Source: Bryum argenteum
Taxonomy: Eukaryota > Streptophyta > Bryopsida > Bryales > Bryaceae
Assembly (NCBI GenBank): GCA_037043015.1
Contig: CM073322.1
Span: forward strand, 31,491,864 to 31,555,863
Length of the DNA stretch: 64,000 bases
Reading direction: 5' to 3'
The notes beneath the pieces were generated by a model. That model was given only the letters and a program-made list of their open reading frames with translations, had not been told where the DNA came from and did not search any database. Made by a program: the position numbers and the translations under genes. Below are positions 36,723-46,924 of the stretch, in pieces. How positions within the stretch are numbered: position 1 is the first letter of the stretch; each line of letters opens with the position of its first letter.

Positions 36723-37800
36723 TCACTCTATGAAGAGCGGGTACCATTGTGAACTTGCATCAATGTAAGCAAGTTGGGAATTACTCAAATACACATATGA
36801 TTGCTCACTATTCCCCCATTTTTGATAGTAGGTACCGCAATAACGTCTTTCCACGCCGAACTCTCCACCCCACACGCAGATTGAAGCTCTCTCGCACAAG
36901 TTGTTTTTCTTTTTGGCATTGCAAAATGTAAAAGTCAACACCTTCCACATTGCCTCCGATCGCGAGAACAAAGAAAATTGTCACCAATTTTCACCAAACC
37001 TCCAAGCGATTCATCATCGGATACATAATCCCGCGGCTCTTCATCACCGAGTTGCTTCCTTCTCTCCGGACCAGGTAGCATTTGGTCCCTCACAAAAGTC
37101 ACATTAGTGGGGGCTAGTTTCACAACCCTCCAAGACTTAACATGTGATGTATTCTCACAAGATTGCCACTCACTATCTATGCATGGCGCACAATAGCAAG
37201 CAAGCTCTCTCACCATCAGCAATGTCGGGTCCGCAGGTGAGACTGCGTGTATGGAATGAAATTTCCTTGAACCTGGGATTGTGTCACATCCATGTACATG
37301 AGTCCTCTCCACATCATCTGGCTTGATGTTGTAAAAGTGTCTATACGACACTGTTCTCTTGGATTGAAGAGAACTCAACACAAGGCCTGACATGGACTCC
37401 TGTAGAAAATCCACCACATCCTTGGCGTCCTGCAACTTTCTTGACGGATTGTGAAGTTGCTCTGTCCGAAGAGCCCGCTTCACTACAGCTCCAGCCCCAT
37501 CCCATTCCCCCTTTCCATGACCTGTCCCAAAGAAATTCCAAGTAATCTCACACCCGCCCGTTAGTCCAGGATAACGACTTACAAAATACATTGATCTAGC
37601 CCCTTTAAACTGCCCTGCACACCCATCACTCCACACCCAATGGCGGGAGGGGTTAACACCTTCAGATTTCATCCAGGCCCAATGAAGAAGCAAACAATGC
37701 TGGACAAATAAGGTGTCGTGAGTGCGGTCATAAGAAACATAAAAATGAGTGTCTTTCCTTATTTTACCTGTTGTCATATCCATGCGGTATGTGATATGAA
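36723..37800 (-). pseudogene. 5'-truncated gene of an unnamed family with SDGCAGQFKG and HGKG motifs
   Basis: The minus-strand frame at about 37800-36940 reads VSYDRTHDTLFVQHCLL, then WVWSDGCAGQFKGARSMYF, ITWNFFGTGHGKGEWDG and AGAVVKRALR. Spaced Asp residues and the SDG-QFK-HGKG-DG pattern recur, as I remember, in multi-copy plant and animal proteins that look like transposon products. I cannot name the family. The C-terminal segment (YYQKWGNSEQSYVYLSNSQ) lies one frame away after about 36940, so one frameshift or unseen intron is likely. Homology stops abruptly near 37800, just before a heptamer array, as if the 5' half were displaced by an insertion. Confidence 0.5.
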
Positions 37801-37817
37801 GGACGTTACTTGGGCAT

Positions 37818-37853
37818 GAGCGTAGAGCGTAGAGCGTAGAGCGTAGAGCGGAG
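37818..37853 (+). repeat. Heptamer array: five tandem GAGCGTA units
   Basis: Units GAGCGTA four times and GAGCGGA once. Another GAGCGGT lies just beyond, near 37868, followed by AT-rich DNA with ACCCAAACCCGTGGA at about 37988. The same arrangement occurs at 45973-46140. Confidence 0.85.
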
Positions 37854-38213
37854 AATTTCAGATTGGAGAGCGGTGGTGAGAACATTTTTTTGGTAAATTT
37901 TACTAAAAATATAAAAATTCTAAATTTATACAGAATATTCTAGAGAATATTCGAATATTCCTGACTTATTACCGTGGATTTGGAACCCAAACCCGTGGAA
38001 ATGAGGGAAAAAGTTTTGAAATTTGGCAAACTTCAACAACATTCAAAAGACATGGAGACACTTATGGTGTGACATTACTTAAACAATTTTGTGGACATAG
38101 ATACTAATATTTTTTTTTTAATGCTATATTGCAAGATTGAGTCACACGACGTGTTCACAACACGGTATAGGGTTAAGGGCGAATAGGGAATAAAGTGTGG
38201 AAAACTATGACAT

Positions 38214-41200
38214 CTAAACTATGGCGAGCTCAAGGATGCCTCTCTCCATGATCATCTTCACCTCGTTGAAACTTAGGGTAGGCGCATGGATGAAGAGGTC
38301 TACATCTGGTTCAAACTTGCATACCAACACAAAGACATAGTATAGGTGCTTGCAAGGTCTATACGGTTCTCCTCTCCGCCCTAATTTTGCAATTGTGCTT
38401 TTAAACACCGGACAAGTGCAATCTGCAATGCACCTATTGATAGTTGATAAATCGATTGCGAATCGACTCCATGGAAATAATGCATCCAATTCCAGCGATG
38501 GGACCATAGTGACCTTTAGTATCTTCGCCGCATCGCACGGGGCGAATCAATATTCCGTGTGTCTTAAAGTTACGTTGCGGATCGTCGGAGGTTCCTTGAC
38601 TTCCTTGATTTTGGGAAGACATCTGCATTCTCCGGCACATGAATATGTGACAGGTCCCGTGGCGCACATGCATTGTTGAAAGTGCGGTTGAGTGGTAGTC
38701 TCTCCTTCTGAGGGAGTCGGAAACCAGCATTCTCTAACGCCTCCATCTCCGAACGTGTCAGATTTGTCCCTATCTTCACGGGCCAGATTGTTGGGATTGG
38801 GGGTTGATCTTCAGTTCGAGAGAACGGCTCCACCCACTTCCGACGAGTGCCCTTCACACACCTCTCAGTATCGTCGGGGCATAAATAAAACTTCTCCACC
38901 TTGCGGTGACCATTTTTTGGAGGCATCCATATTCCGGTATAAGTTGGTGCAGGTGTGGACTTCCCGTTTTGCACTATACGAGACTCGCATTTCTTCTTCA
39001 CATCACATGCATCTTTGCCCCAACAGACTTGGGCGAGGGCTCCTTCAATCGAGCAATATGCCATAAGTTTTCGTTCACTTTTGTCTCTTATGCAGTACCA
39101 CACCCGATTAATAGAGGCACCAAATGGATGGGGAAGATTCGATTGGGCGTGCTTCGTCTTCGTCGTCCTCGTGAATAGTTGTCGACTCTCAAAGACAACC
39201 CCTCGTAACCCTTCTCCCGATTCGGGGACGCGAGAAATTCACAGTGTCAGGCCTATGGGTTTCCTCTTCCGCTCCGATTGGAACATCACGCTTACGTTTC
39301 TTCGAACCAAAAATCTCGGCACCCTCCAAGTGAGCATCGCGAGTACAAAATATATCAGCCTCCGGGAACTCTATTACGGCCTTATTGAGAGCTGATGGAT
39401 CGCCGGTTCTATGAGCCTTGCGTTGTGCACTGCGAAGTCGGAGTTCCTCCCTAGACGGACCATGTCCACCCGCTCCACCCTTGGTGTATTGATAGTAACC
39501 CACAACTTGAAGGAAAGCACGAACGTAATCATCAACAGCTGCCATATAGAGATCACCACCCTTATTTCCCGAAGCTTGCAACCATTTGTTATGAATGGAT
39601 TCTACAAGGTTGCAGGATGGCATCTCAGCTAGCTCTTCTGGAGATAATTTTTGTTCCTGACAGGTACATAAGTAGTGATGTCAAGCTCAAAGTGTAGGAG
39701 GAGGCTATTTCGTTGACGAAATTGCCTCCTAAAAATAGATATTTTTTTATTTTAATTTTTATTGGAAAGAAATAATAATTTACATTTATCCCGACTTAAT
39801 TGTAAAATCGAAATTGCTATAACTTGAAAATTACCGTAGTAAGCATTTACTTACCAGTTCCATGAATCCACCCCACTGTCTATAGCGGTGATGCCAATAC
39901 GAAAGCCATAGGCCAAGGTGGTAGAGGCCATTTTCGGAGGTGGCGTTTGAGGATGACCACCACGCTCTGATTGCCAAATACCGGGTCTCAGCTTCATCGG
40001 ATGAACGAGCATCCTTATATTGCTTACAGAGGACCCTATGTTGATCTTGCAATTCGTGGACGATGTACTTCTTGGTATGAGTTTCTAATGATTGCGTCCA
40101 ATGGAAGTAACAAGTACGTTCTTGGTCTTCCATTGGAATTGAAGGATCTCCAGAGCCGTAAACAATGCGCACAGCGTTCCAGTTGGCTTGAGCACTGTCA
40201 GCCATAAATCCTTGAAACTTAGGTTTGGGTACTCCGTGCCTAGCCATGACGTGGTTGAGATTCCTCCAGAAGACGAGTTGAGCTTGAGTATCTTCAGATT
40301 GAAAATCTGAACATGCAATGGTTAGAATGCGCTGGTAATTAGGGTCGTCGTCTGCATGGCACGCCATGGTAGTCCATGGCTTCACCCGTTTGACATGGTC
40401 AAACATCATCCATGCATTGGAGAGGTCGCCTCCAGGCTGCATCCGGCGGACAAGGTCGACACCACTACCGGGTCCAACTTCTGACATCTTAAAAATGAAG
40501 ACTTTATCAGAATCGTCTCCTTGGCCCGGAAACATGTTGCGTTGCACATACGCCCAGTTGCTGAGTCCTTTAAGCTTCGTGATGCCATCAAGGATGCCAA
40601 ATCTGCGCATGTACTTGAAAGAGTAGATACGATTCCGCAAGCTTGGAGAGTTCAAGAGTTTACATCGATCAAAGACTGGCTCAAGTTCTTCAAGAGTTAG
40701 GTGTCCGGATTTGGGGTCATCTTCGTCGCGTAAAAGAATGTTACCTACTACGTCCTTGCTAGTCTCCAAGACAATTTTCGAAATTGTCGCTTGGGGGTTG
40801 CGGTCAACATGCTGTTCGATTAACTCATCTATCATTTGACGTGCGCATCTATAGTCTCCGACTTTGACAGGGTGCTTGTGGATACCGATATGCATACAAG
40901 CACGCTCTTGAATATCATCTTCAAAGACGTAGAAGATTTTGGCAGGACACAAAGCAACGCAGACAGGAGGTTCTCTGCAAATCTTACAGACTAGGGTGGA
41001 CGTTGAGGGAGGCGGTTCACTCACTGAGAAAGGTTCTTTGGTGATACCTTCAAACTCCACCTCATTGACTCCCGTTGCACGATCTGGGCGTTCCAAGTAA
41101 GGACACTTGTCATTGTGGCATTAGAGATGACCTACGCAATTTGAATACCGAAATGACAAGCCCAGGGTGTTGCTGATGTTAGTTGTCATCGTCCTAGTCC

Positions 41201-42155
41201 AGACATGACCGTCATAACGTTTGTCCATCCCTTCCATTGATCTTGCATTCTTGAGTACAGCAGAAGGAAGTGTCGGGGGGAGGACAAATAGGGCATCTCC
41301 GTTGAAAGATGGAGGTAGAAAGGATACTGTGTGAGTAGGGATGGAATTGAAATCTAGTTTCTTGAGAATATTCTTGCTACCGGGCATGCTACCGAGCTTG
41401 CGTAGACATGGGAGAATGTTTTTGAGCTTTTTTGTTTGAGAAGGTGGTGAGGGAGCGACTAAGGAAGAGGGCGTTGATAGAGAAGAGTTCTGAGAAATGG
41501 AGGAGATGGATGGAAGCTTAGCAGAAGAAGGACGGAGTGGTACGGGTGGCTTTCGTTCGTCATCGGATGAATCTGATATATCGATACTAACCCGTCTGCC
41601 TGGTTCGATCTTGACACGAGCAAAGAGGGGACCAACGTTAGAGATCGTGGAGGAGCTACGAGGTGTCAGAAGTTGAGTGGACGCGTTCATAACTGACTCT
41701 GTCAAACCGTATAGGCGATACTTTCCTGACTTCATCTTCCAAGTTGTAGCATTATTGTCTAAGACGACGGGTTCTACAACTGTGGAATATAGGACATGAT
41801 AAGTATGTGGATCAAGAACGTCGATTTCTAACCATAAGGAGGAGACATCATAGCCAAAGCGGATTGCAAGCCAGGAAGAGGTGACTTCAGCCAGACCGTC
41901 AGGGCCAGGAGGAAGACAGACAGGGACATCAGAGTCGACTGACTTTATCTCGATCAAATCCGGAGGAGGCTCATTGGTGGAAGCCATGACTTCAGCCACA
42001 CCGTCAGGGTGAGGAGGAAGACAGATAGGGGCATGAGATGCAACTAACTTAGTCTCAAGCAAATCCGCAGAAGGTCGCTCAGAAGAGGAAGTCATGATAG
42101 AATTTAGAGCAAGAGAATGGACATACGAGCGGTTTAAAAGAGATAATGAGTTCAT
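38214..42155 (-). mobile_element. Decayed MULE-like DNA transposase gene with SWIM zinc finger
   Basis: On the minus strand a long first exon runs from ATG 42155 to the donor at 39855. It holds a disordered N-terminus (codons 1-300), a Cys cluster (NCVGHL, CHNDKCPYLER), and a transposase-like core (RILTIACSDFQ, GFMADSAQANWNAVR, ERTCYFHWTQSLETHTK). A second exon begins at an acceptor near 39668. The last frame (38214-38560) has a SWIM finger, CTCPVF with RPCKHLYYVF, typical of the C-terminus of Mutator-like transposases. Faults: an in-frame TAA at 41121-41123 between two conserved Cys, frame changes near 39.1 and 38.65 kb, and an in-frame TGA at 38547-38549. Terminal inverted repeats were not found. 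Family name is inference from the FHW and SWIM motifs. Confidence 0.65.
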
Positions 42156-42728
42156 GTGGCGATGTTTATATACTGAACTAATGTACTAATGTAACTAGTA
42201 ATAGTAAAGAAATATTTGAAATCGTAGGTAGTTGGAGATATTGAATTAGGGTGAACGTCGGGGTAGAATTGGAAGTAAAAATTCATAGATTTTATATTTA
42301 AACAATGTAACCACCGTGTTTGAATATTGAACACTTGTATTTAATAAGCACAAGTGTAATTAATGGATAACTAAATAAGGAATTGAGATTTGAATTTGTG
42401 ACGGCGGCCGCCTCTGTCAGAATATTTGAAGGCAAGATAGGCTGAATGAAAATAGATTAGTATATATTGTCAGACACGGAATCATAGTAATAGATTTTGT
42501 ACTTTATCGGTGGGCTAAAGTGGCTATGAGTGTTATTTGGAGACGCGTTAAGAGGAGTTAGGGTTCGCAGAACGGCGCATTCAAAGTGTATAAAGGCGTC
42601 GGGATAGAAGACATAATCCTCTTTGCTTCCGAAGACGTAATCATCTTGCGTCTAAGTCGCATGATGTCCTTGTATTCTTAGTCCCTTATTTTCGAAGGAG
42701 AAGGAGAAGGAGTTTGTAATAGATCGCA
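42156..42728. promoter_or_regulatory. Shared upstream region between two divergent genes
   Basis: 573 bp separate the start of the minus-strand transposase-like gene (42155) and the plus-strand gene at 42729. A bidirectional promoter is possible. I see AT-rich DNA but no motif I would call. Confidence 0.35.
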
Positions 42729-43531
42729 ATGGAGGGTGACAGTAGTCAAGTAGAGAGAGGGAAGGATGGTGGACGGGGGAAAAAGAAGAGAAGAGGTGGC
42801 ATAAAGTTTTCTGGATCTAAAGCTTTGCGACGGAGTGCGATGCGGAAGAAAGATGCGCCGGATGTGTCTGATGACGATCATATGCAAGATATAGATGAAA
42901 CGATTGATGAGTTCCTTCCAGGCACGTTTAGAAAGAATATCAAGATGCGATCGTTGAACCTGGACGCCATTACTGAGAAAGCTCGGAGTGAGGACGAAGG
43001 AGAACGGGTTGATTGGAACGAAGGAGTGGAGGAGCTAGAGTCCAGTAAGCAATCGCATAGTAGGAGTGGATCACAAGATTTTGAACGTGACAGCGCGGAT
43101 AAAGAGTTCGAAAGAGTAGTAAGTTTAAATGAGATTTTCGGTTTGCAGTATGTGTTAATGTTGGTGTGATATACAGTCTTAAATGCTTTGATGGGTTTGT
43201 TCAGTGGGATGATATGGAGACATTCGTTGATGACATATTTGGTGTTCATCCTCAGCAATATGAAGCAGAAGGACACGGAGGAACCCAAGATTGTCAAGTA
43301 GAAGAACGGGCTGCAGTGGATGGCAATGAAAAAAAAGACGAAGTTGAATTAGACCCGGAACGTTTGCCGGTACAAATCCCAAACCTTGGACAAGAGGTAG
43401 ATTCAGGATGTCGTCCTGAGTTTATGATTTATGAACACCCTAATGGCTTCATTCAATGCTGGTTGATAGATAATAATGAGTTCCCATGGGCTGACAGTGA
43501 AGACCTGAACGAGGCAGAAGCTGATAGTTAA
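42729..43531 (+). CDS. Two-exon gene for a 238-residue charged protein, function unknown
   Basis: Exon 1 is 42729-43118 (130 codons) and exon 2 is 43205-43531 (109 codons with stop). They join in phase 0 through GTA|GTAAGT and TTTGTTCAG|TGG. The N-terminus is strongly basic (GKKKRRGGIKFSGSKALRRS), like a nuclear localisation signal. The rest is acidic. Exon 2 holds WDDMETFVDDIFG and FMIYEHPNGFIQCWLIDNN. I recognise no family. It is divergent from the transposase-like gene and, unlike its neighbours, has no visible fault. It may be a host gene or an accessory gene of the mobile element. Confidence 0.6.
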
Positions 43532-44759
43532 CATGCCCCAAGTATGTAGACCCATTGTAGTCTTTTAGTCAACGTGTATTGAAACAAAAATCGGCCATAG
43601 TGTTAAAACCTCCAATTTTAAGTGAGATGGTCGCCCATAAATAAAGATATAAGGCGAAACTTTTTGAGTAGACATTGACTAGCATGTCCTTATGTTTTTG
43701 ATCCTGACAGATAGAAATTCATTTCTCTCTCAACTCTTCTTCTCTTATAAAGTATATAATAATTTTTGGTCATGCTCTTTCGACACAGTCAGAAAACCAC
43801 GGTTGACAAAAAACAATGATAGTACAGTTGTCCTTGTAGTTGACCACCCATACCATTTAGTTGGGAATACTTGGTTTGAAATGTAATGGACGTTACGGAA
43901 AGCACTCATGACACATAGGATCATCATCATTTTATGCTTGACGCAAAATTCTTTAGAGAAAGCAGCATCTTCAATGATTTTAGTAAGAGAATGCTGTAAA
44001 TGAACGAAGATAGGTGTTTATTCTCTCTGAGGATTTTCGACAAGTTTGAAACTTTTATAATAATGTCATGGAATAATTTACACCATTCTCGATTAGTCGA
44101 TCCAAAATGCTTACTGCTCATTCTCTTATTTATTTTTGAAAAACATGCATGTATTAATATATTTAAAGTAATAGAACTTAGTAAAAAGTAAAGTATATAC
44201 TAAATATTAAATCACCGGTATATAGCTCAGTTTTGATAGGACCGGTATTGTAGCTGTTGGCTGGTGGTCGATGTGCCGGCCCAGCCCAACTCGCCAACTG
44301 GCAGTGCCTTTCATCGAACTCTACGAACCGAGGAAGGCTCGGTCCTATCGCTGAAGCAGGGTAATCGGCGACGTGCGCGATGCTCCCCCGAGGATAGTAA
44401 TCTTGTCTAATTTAGTACTGATTCGAGCTCGGCGCTATGCGAGGGTGACTTGTCGTTAACGATGATGAAATTTAGCACCACCGGATTGTCGATGACTTCT
44501 ATCAAGTTGGTCCTGTATTGGCGCTGGCTCTTGCTGCAGAGAGATCCGAGGGATTCGCCATCTCAGATCAGAGGGAGGATTGGGTGTCGCTGTCATGACA
44601 GCTTTCTCGGCACATTCGGAATGGTGGATCACCGTAATTAGCTGAGGGGTCGTGCTACAGTTCGAGTCTAGTAGTGGAACCGGATCTGAGGCAGAGGGTG
44701 ACAATAATAGCCTTATGTATGACGTGTGTTTGGATTAGGTTGAGAGTGAGCTTTACAAA
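43532..44759. other. Intergenic DNA
   Basis: AT-rich to about 44.2 kb, then GC-balanced. The short frames are not gene-like. The stretch near 44218-44290 has a weak tRNA A-box resemblance but no matching B box. Confidence 0.4.
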
Positions 44760-44825
44760 ATGAAAGGATTGACAGGAAGAGAGTTTCGATATTCGTTTAT
44801 TTCGTTTGCAGAGAGTATCAGAGAT

Positions 44826-45014
44826 GGCGAGTCACGAAGGAGAGGCAACGGCACAGCGCAATTCAAGCCACAACGTCGATGTAAGCACAGACTCTACCCC
44901 CACCACGTTCTTGATCTCAGGGTGGAGAAAGATGCAGTTGAAATCAAAAAGGAAGTTGGAGGTGTCCCAAGTGGAGATTCTCGCATCAAAGTACTCTCAA
45001 ATTCCAGAGCAGGT
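44826..45014 (+). CDS. Possible first exon of a gene cut by a later insertion
   Basis: ATG at about 44824 opens MASHEGEATAQRNSS and runs to EILASKYSQIPEQ, followed by a donor-like CAG|GTATGA near 45013. The composition is gene-like, with acidic and serine-rich start then basic KSKRK. No downstream exon is seen; intron-like repeats follow until the heptamer array at 45973. I do not recognise the protein. Confidence 0.35.
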
Positions 45015-45049
45015 ATGATTTTGTTCCCTTCTTACGTAGAACTTCGGGT

Positions 45050-45960
45050 CCAATCGATGCCTCTGGTTGTGTTCATGGTGTCGTCTCCCAGTTTTCTACT
45101 AGTGATCTAATCAGACCTCGAGGATAAGGTCGGTAGCTAGTTGATGTCGATAATCTCTACAGTCGGGTTGGGTAGGTTCAGAAGTGATTGAAGATGGGAA
45201 ATCGATATGATGGATTGCCCGATTTGCTCACTTCGTCAACGAAACTAAGCTCGCTGATACTTTAAACTACTGTCCCTGGATTAACGCTCTGGCCCCTGGA
45301 TTAACGCTCTGGCTCCGATGTTAGACCATGAGATTTGGGTCCTCGCAATCTATGCTGCTGCCTTCGATTTGCTTTGCCACTCTCGTCAACGAAACGAAGC
45401 TCCGAGTGCGGCACACACTCTTCCCTGGATTAACAGACGGGCTGCGGTTATGGAGAATGAGCTTCGGGTTCATCTATACCGCTGCCTCCGTGATGGTCTG
45501 GTCTCGTCTGAACGTGTTGATGGTCTGGTCCTGTTTGCATTTTTTCAGTGTGTGGTCTACTAGTGACTAAACCAGACTTCGAGGATAAGGTCGGAAGCTG
45601 GTTGAGCAGTATCCTCACAACCGTCTCGGGTAGGTGAAGCGGTTAGTGAAGCTGAGAAGTCGATATGATGTATTGTAGTATTAGCTTATCTCGTCAACGA
45701 AACTGAGTGGGATCCGATAACATGCTGAACGCTGTCCCTGCATTAACGCTCTCTCTGCGGTCTTGAAGCATGAGTTCGGTTCCACTAAGTCAAATTTTCG
45801 GCTATTTGGCTACATTCGTCAACGAAAGTGTGGCTGCGCTGTTGGAGCATGATTGTTAAGTCTCGTTTGAGAACCATGAGTGTGGTATTCCAGGAACCAT
45901 ACCTGAATTCGAAGACGTCCGTAGCTTGTTGATGTTGGTATACTCCAATTTTTGTGGGGA
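45050..45960. repeat. Degenerate tandem duplication, unit about 461 bp
   Basis: CGAGGATAAGGTCGG recurs at 45119 and 45580, each preceded by CTAGTGA and followed by GGGTAGGT, CGATATGATG and CGTCAACGAAAC, then a CCCTGGATTAACGCTCT-like word. A third shorter piece starts near 45830. CGTCAACGAAA occurs four times. Confidence 0.7.
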
Positions 45961-45972
45961 AACCACCGGTGT

Positions 45973-46021
45973 GAGCGTTGAGCGGTGAGCGGTGAGCGGT
46001 GAGCGGTAAAGTTTGAGCGGT
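45973..46021 (+). repeat. Heptamer array: five GAGCGGT units plus one spaced unit
   Basis: GAGCGTT, then GAGCGGT four times, a 7-base spacer AAAGTTT, and GAGCGGT again. AT-rich DNA and ACCCAAACCCGTGGA (about 46115) follow, as after the array at 37818, in the same orientation. Confidence 0.88.
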
Positions 46022-46924
46022 AAGAATAAAAAAAATTTAAAGTTAATGGCTCTATTACCATGGAATGGGTGGTCCTGAAATTTTGAAATGGTTATTTTTA
46101 GGCATAAAAGTACCCAAACCCGTGGATTTAGGTCTTTTATCCAATTCTTTTCATGATATTGAGGACATACAATATTTCATAGATAATCCACATTTGCGAT
46201 TTTTAAATAAAAGTTACTTACATTGGGGGTGACATCTTCATGTGTAACCCATATATTTCAATAAATTTACATTAATAATTTGAAGCTGTAGAGTATAATT
46301 AGGGCTGACGTCATCAATTTCCTATTACATTTATCAGAATTATACGAATATGCTTCGGTTTATATAATCTGAAGTTTATAACTACAAGTCGTCCTTCCGT
46401 GTCTCCTTGTAGGGTGTACAGAAAGACATTCACGTGGCATTGTAGTGGTCCGAGTTCGATTCTCGTCGCCCTCGTTTGAGCGTTGCATTGCGTCTTAAAG
46501 CAGCTATCCTGAGCTATACAAATATTGGACTATAGCCCCTATCAACATTGGCAAGATTCAATCACTCCAATGGAATATTATAAAAAAAAACATTTTAAAA
46601 ATTTTAGTCTGCATTGAGTTCAGAACTTAAACATTTACATACATTGATGCATGGAAATTGGAGTTGAAGAAGTTACTACAAAATTAGGGCTGACGTCACC
46701 GTTAAAGGCATGCATGGCTTAGAGAACACTGTATTCAGATACTTAGAGGAATAGTTGAAACACTTAATGTAGCTTATAGACTTAAACAAAAATAACGATA
46801 AATAATAATATAAAACCATATATATTGGAAAACACATATAGATAGTATATAAGTAATAGGTCATGGTAAACTACGAATGTATAGAGCTACCATGTCCAGT
46901 ACCTATCTGAAAGCAAATCACAAA
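46022..46924. other. AT-rich flank of the heptamer array
   Basis: No gene seen. TTAGGGCTGACGTCA-like words recur near 46299 and 46684. A tRNA T-arm-like sequence lies near 46448-46462 without the rest of a tRNA. Confidence 0.4.

Noticed and set aside
44218-44290. Possible tRNA gene (TAGCTCAGTTTTGATAGG resembles an A box)
   Set aside because: No B box or acceptor stem pairs at tRNA distance.
46390-46480. Possible tRNA or SINE (CGAGTTCGATTCTCG resembles a T arm)
   Set aside because: A four-base T stem and loop are present, but no D arm or acceptor partner could be found upstream.
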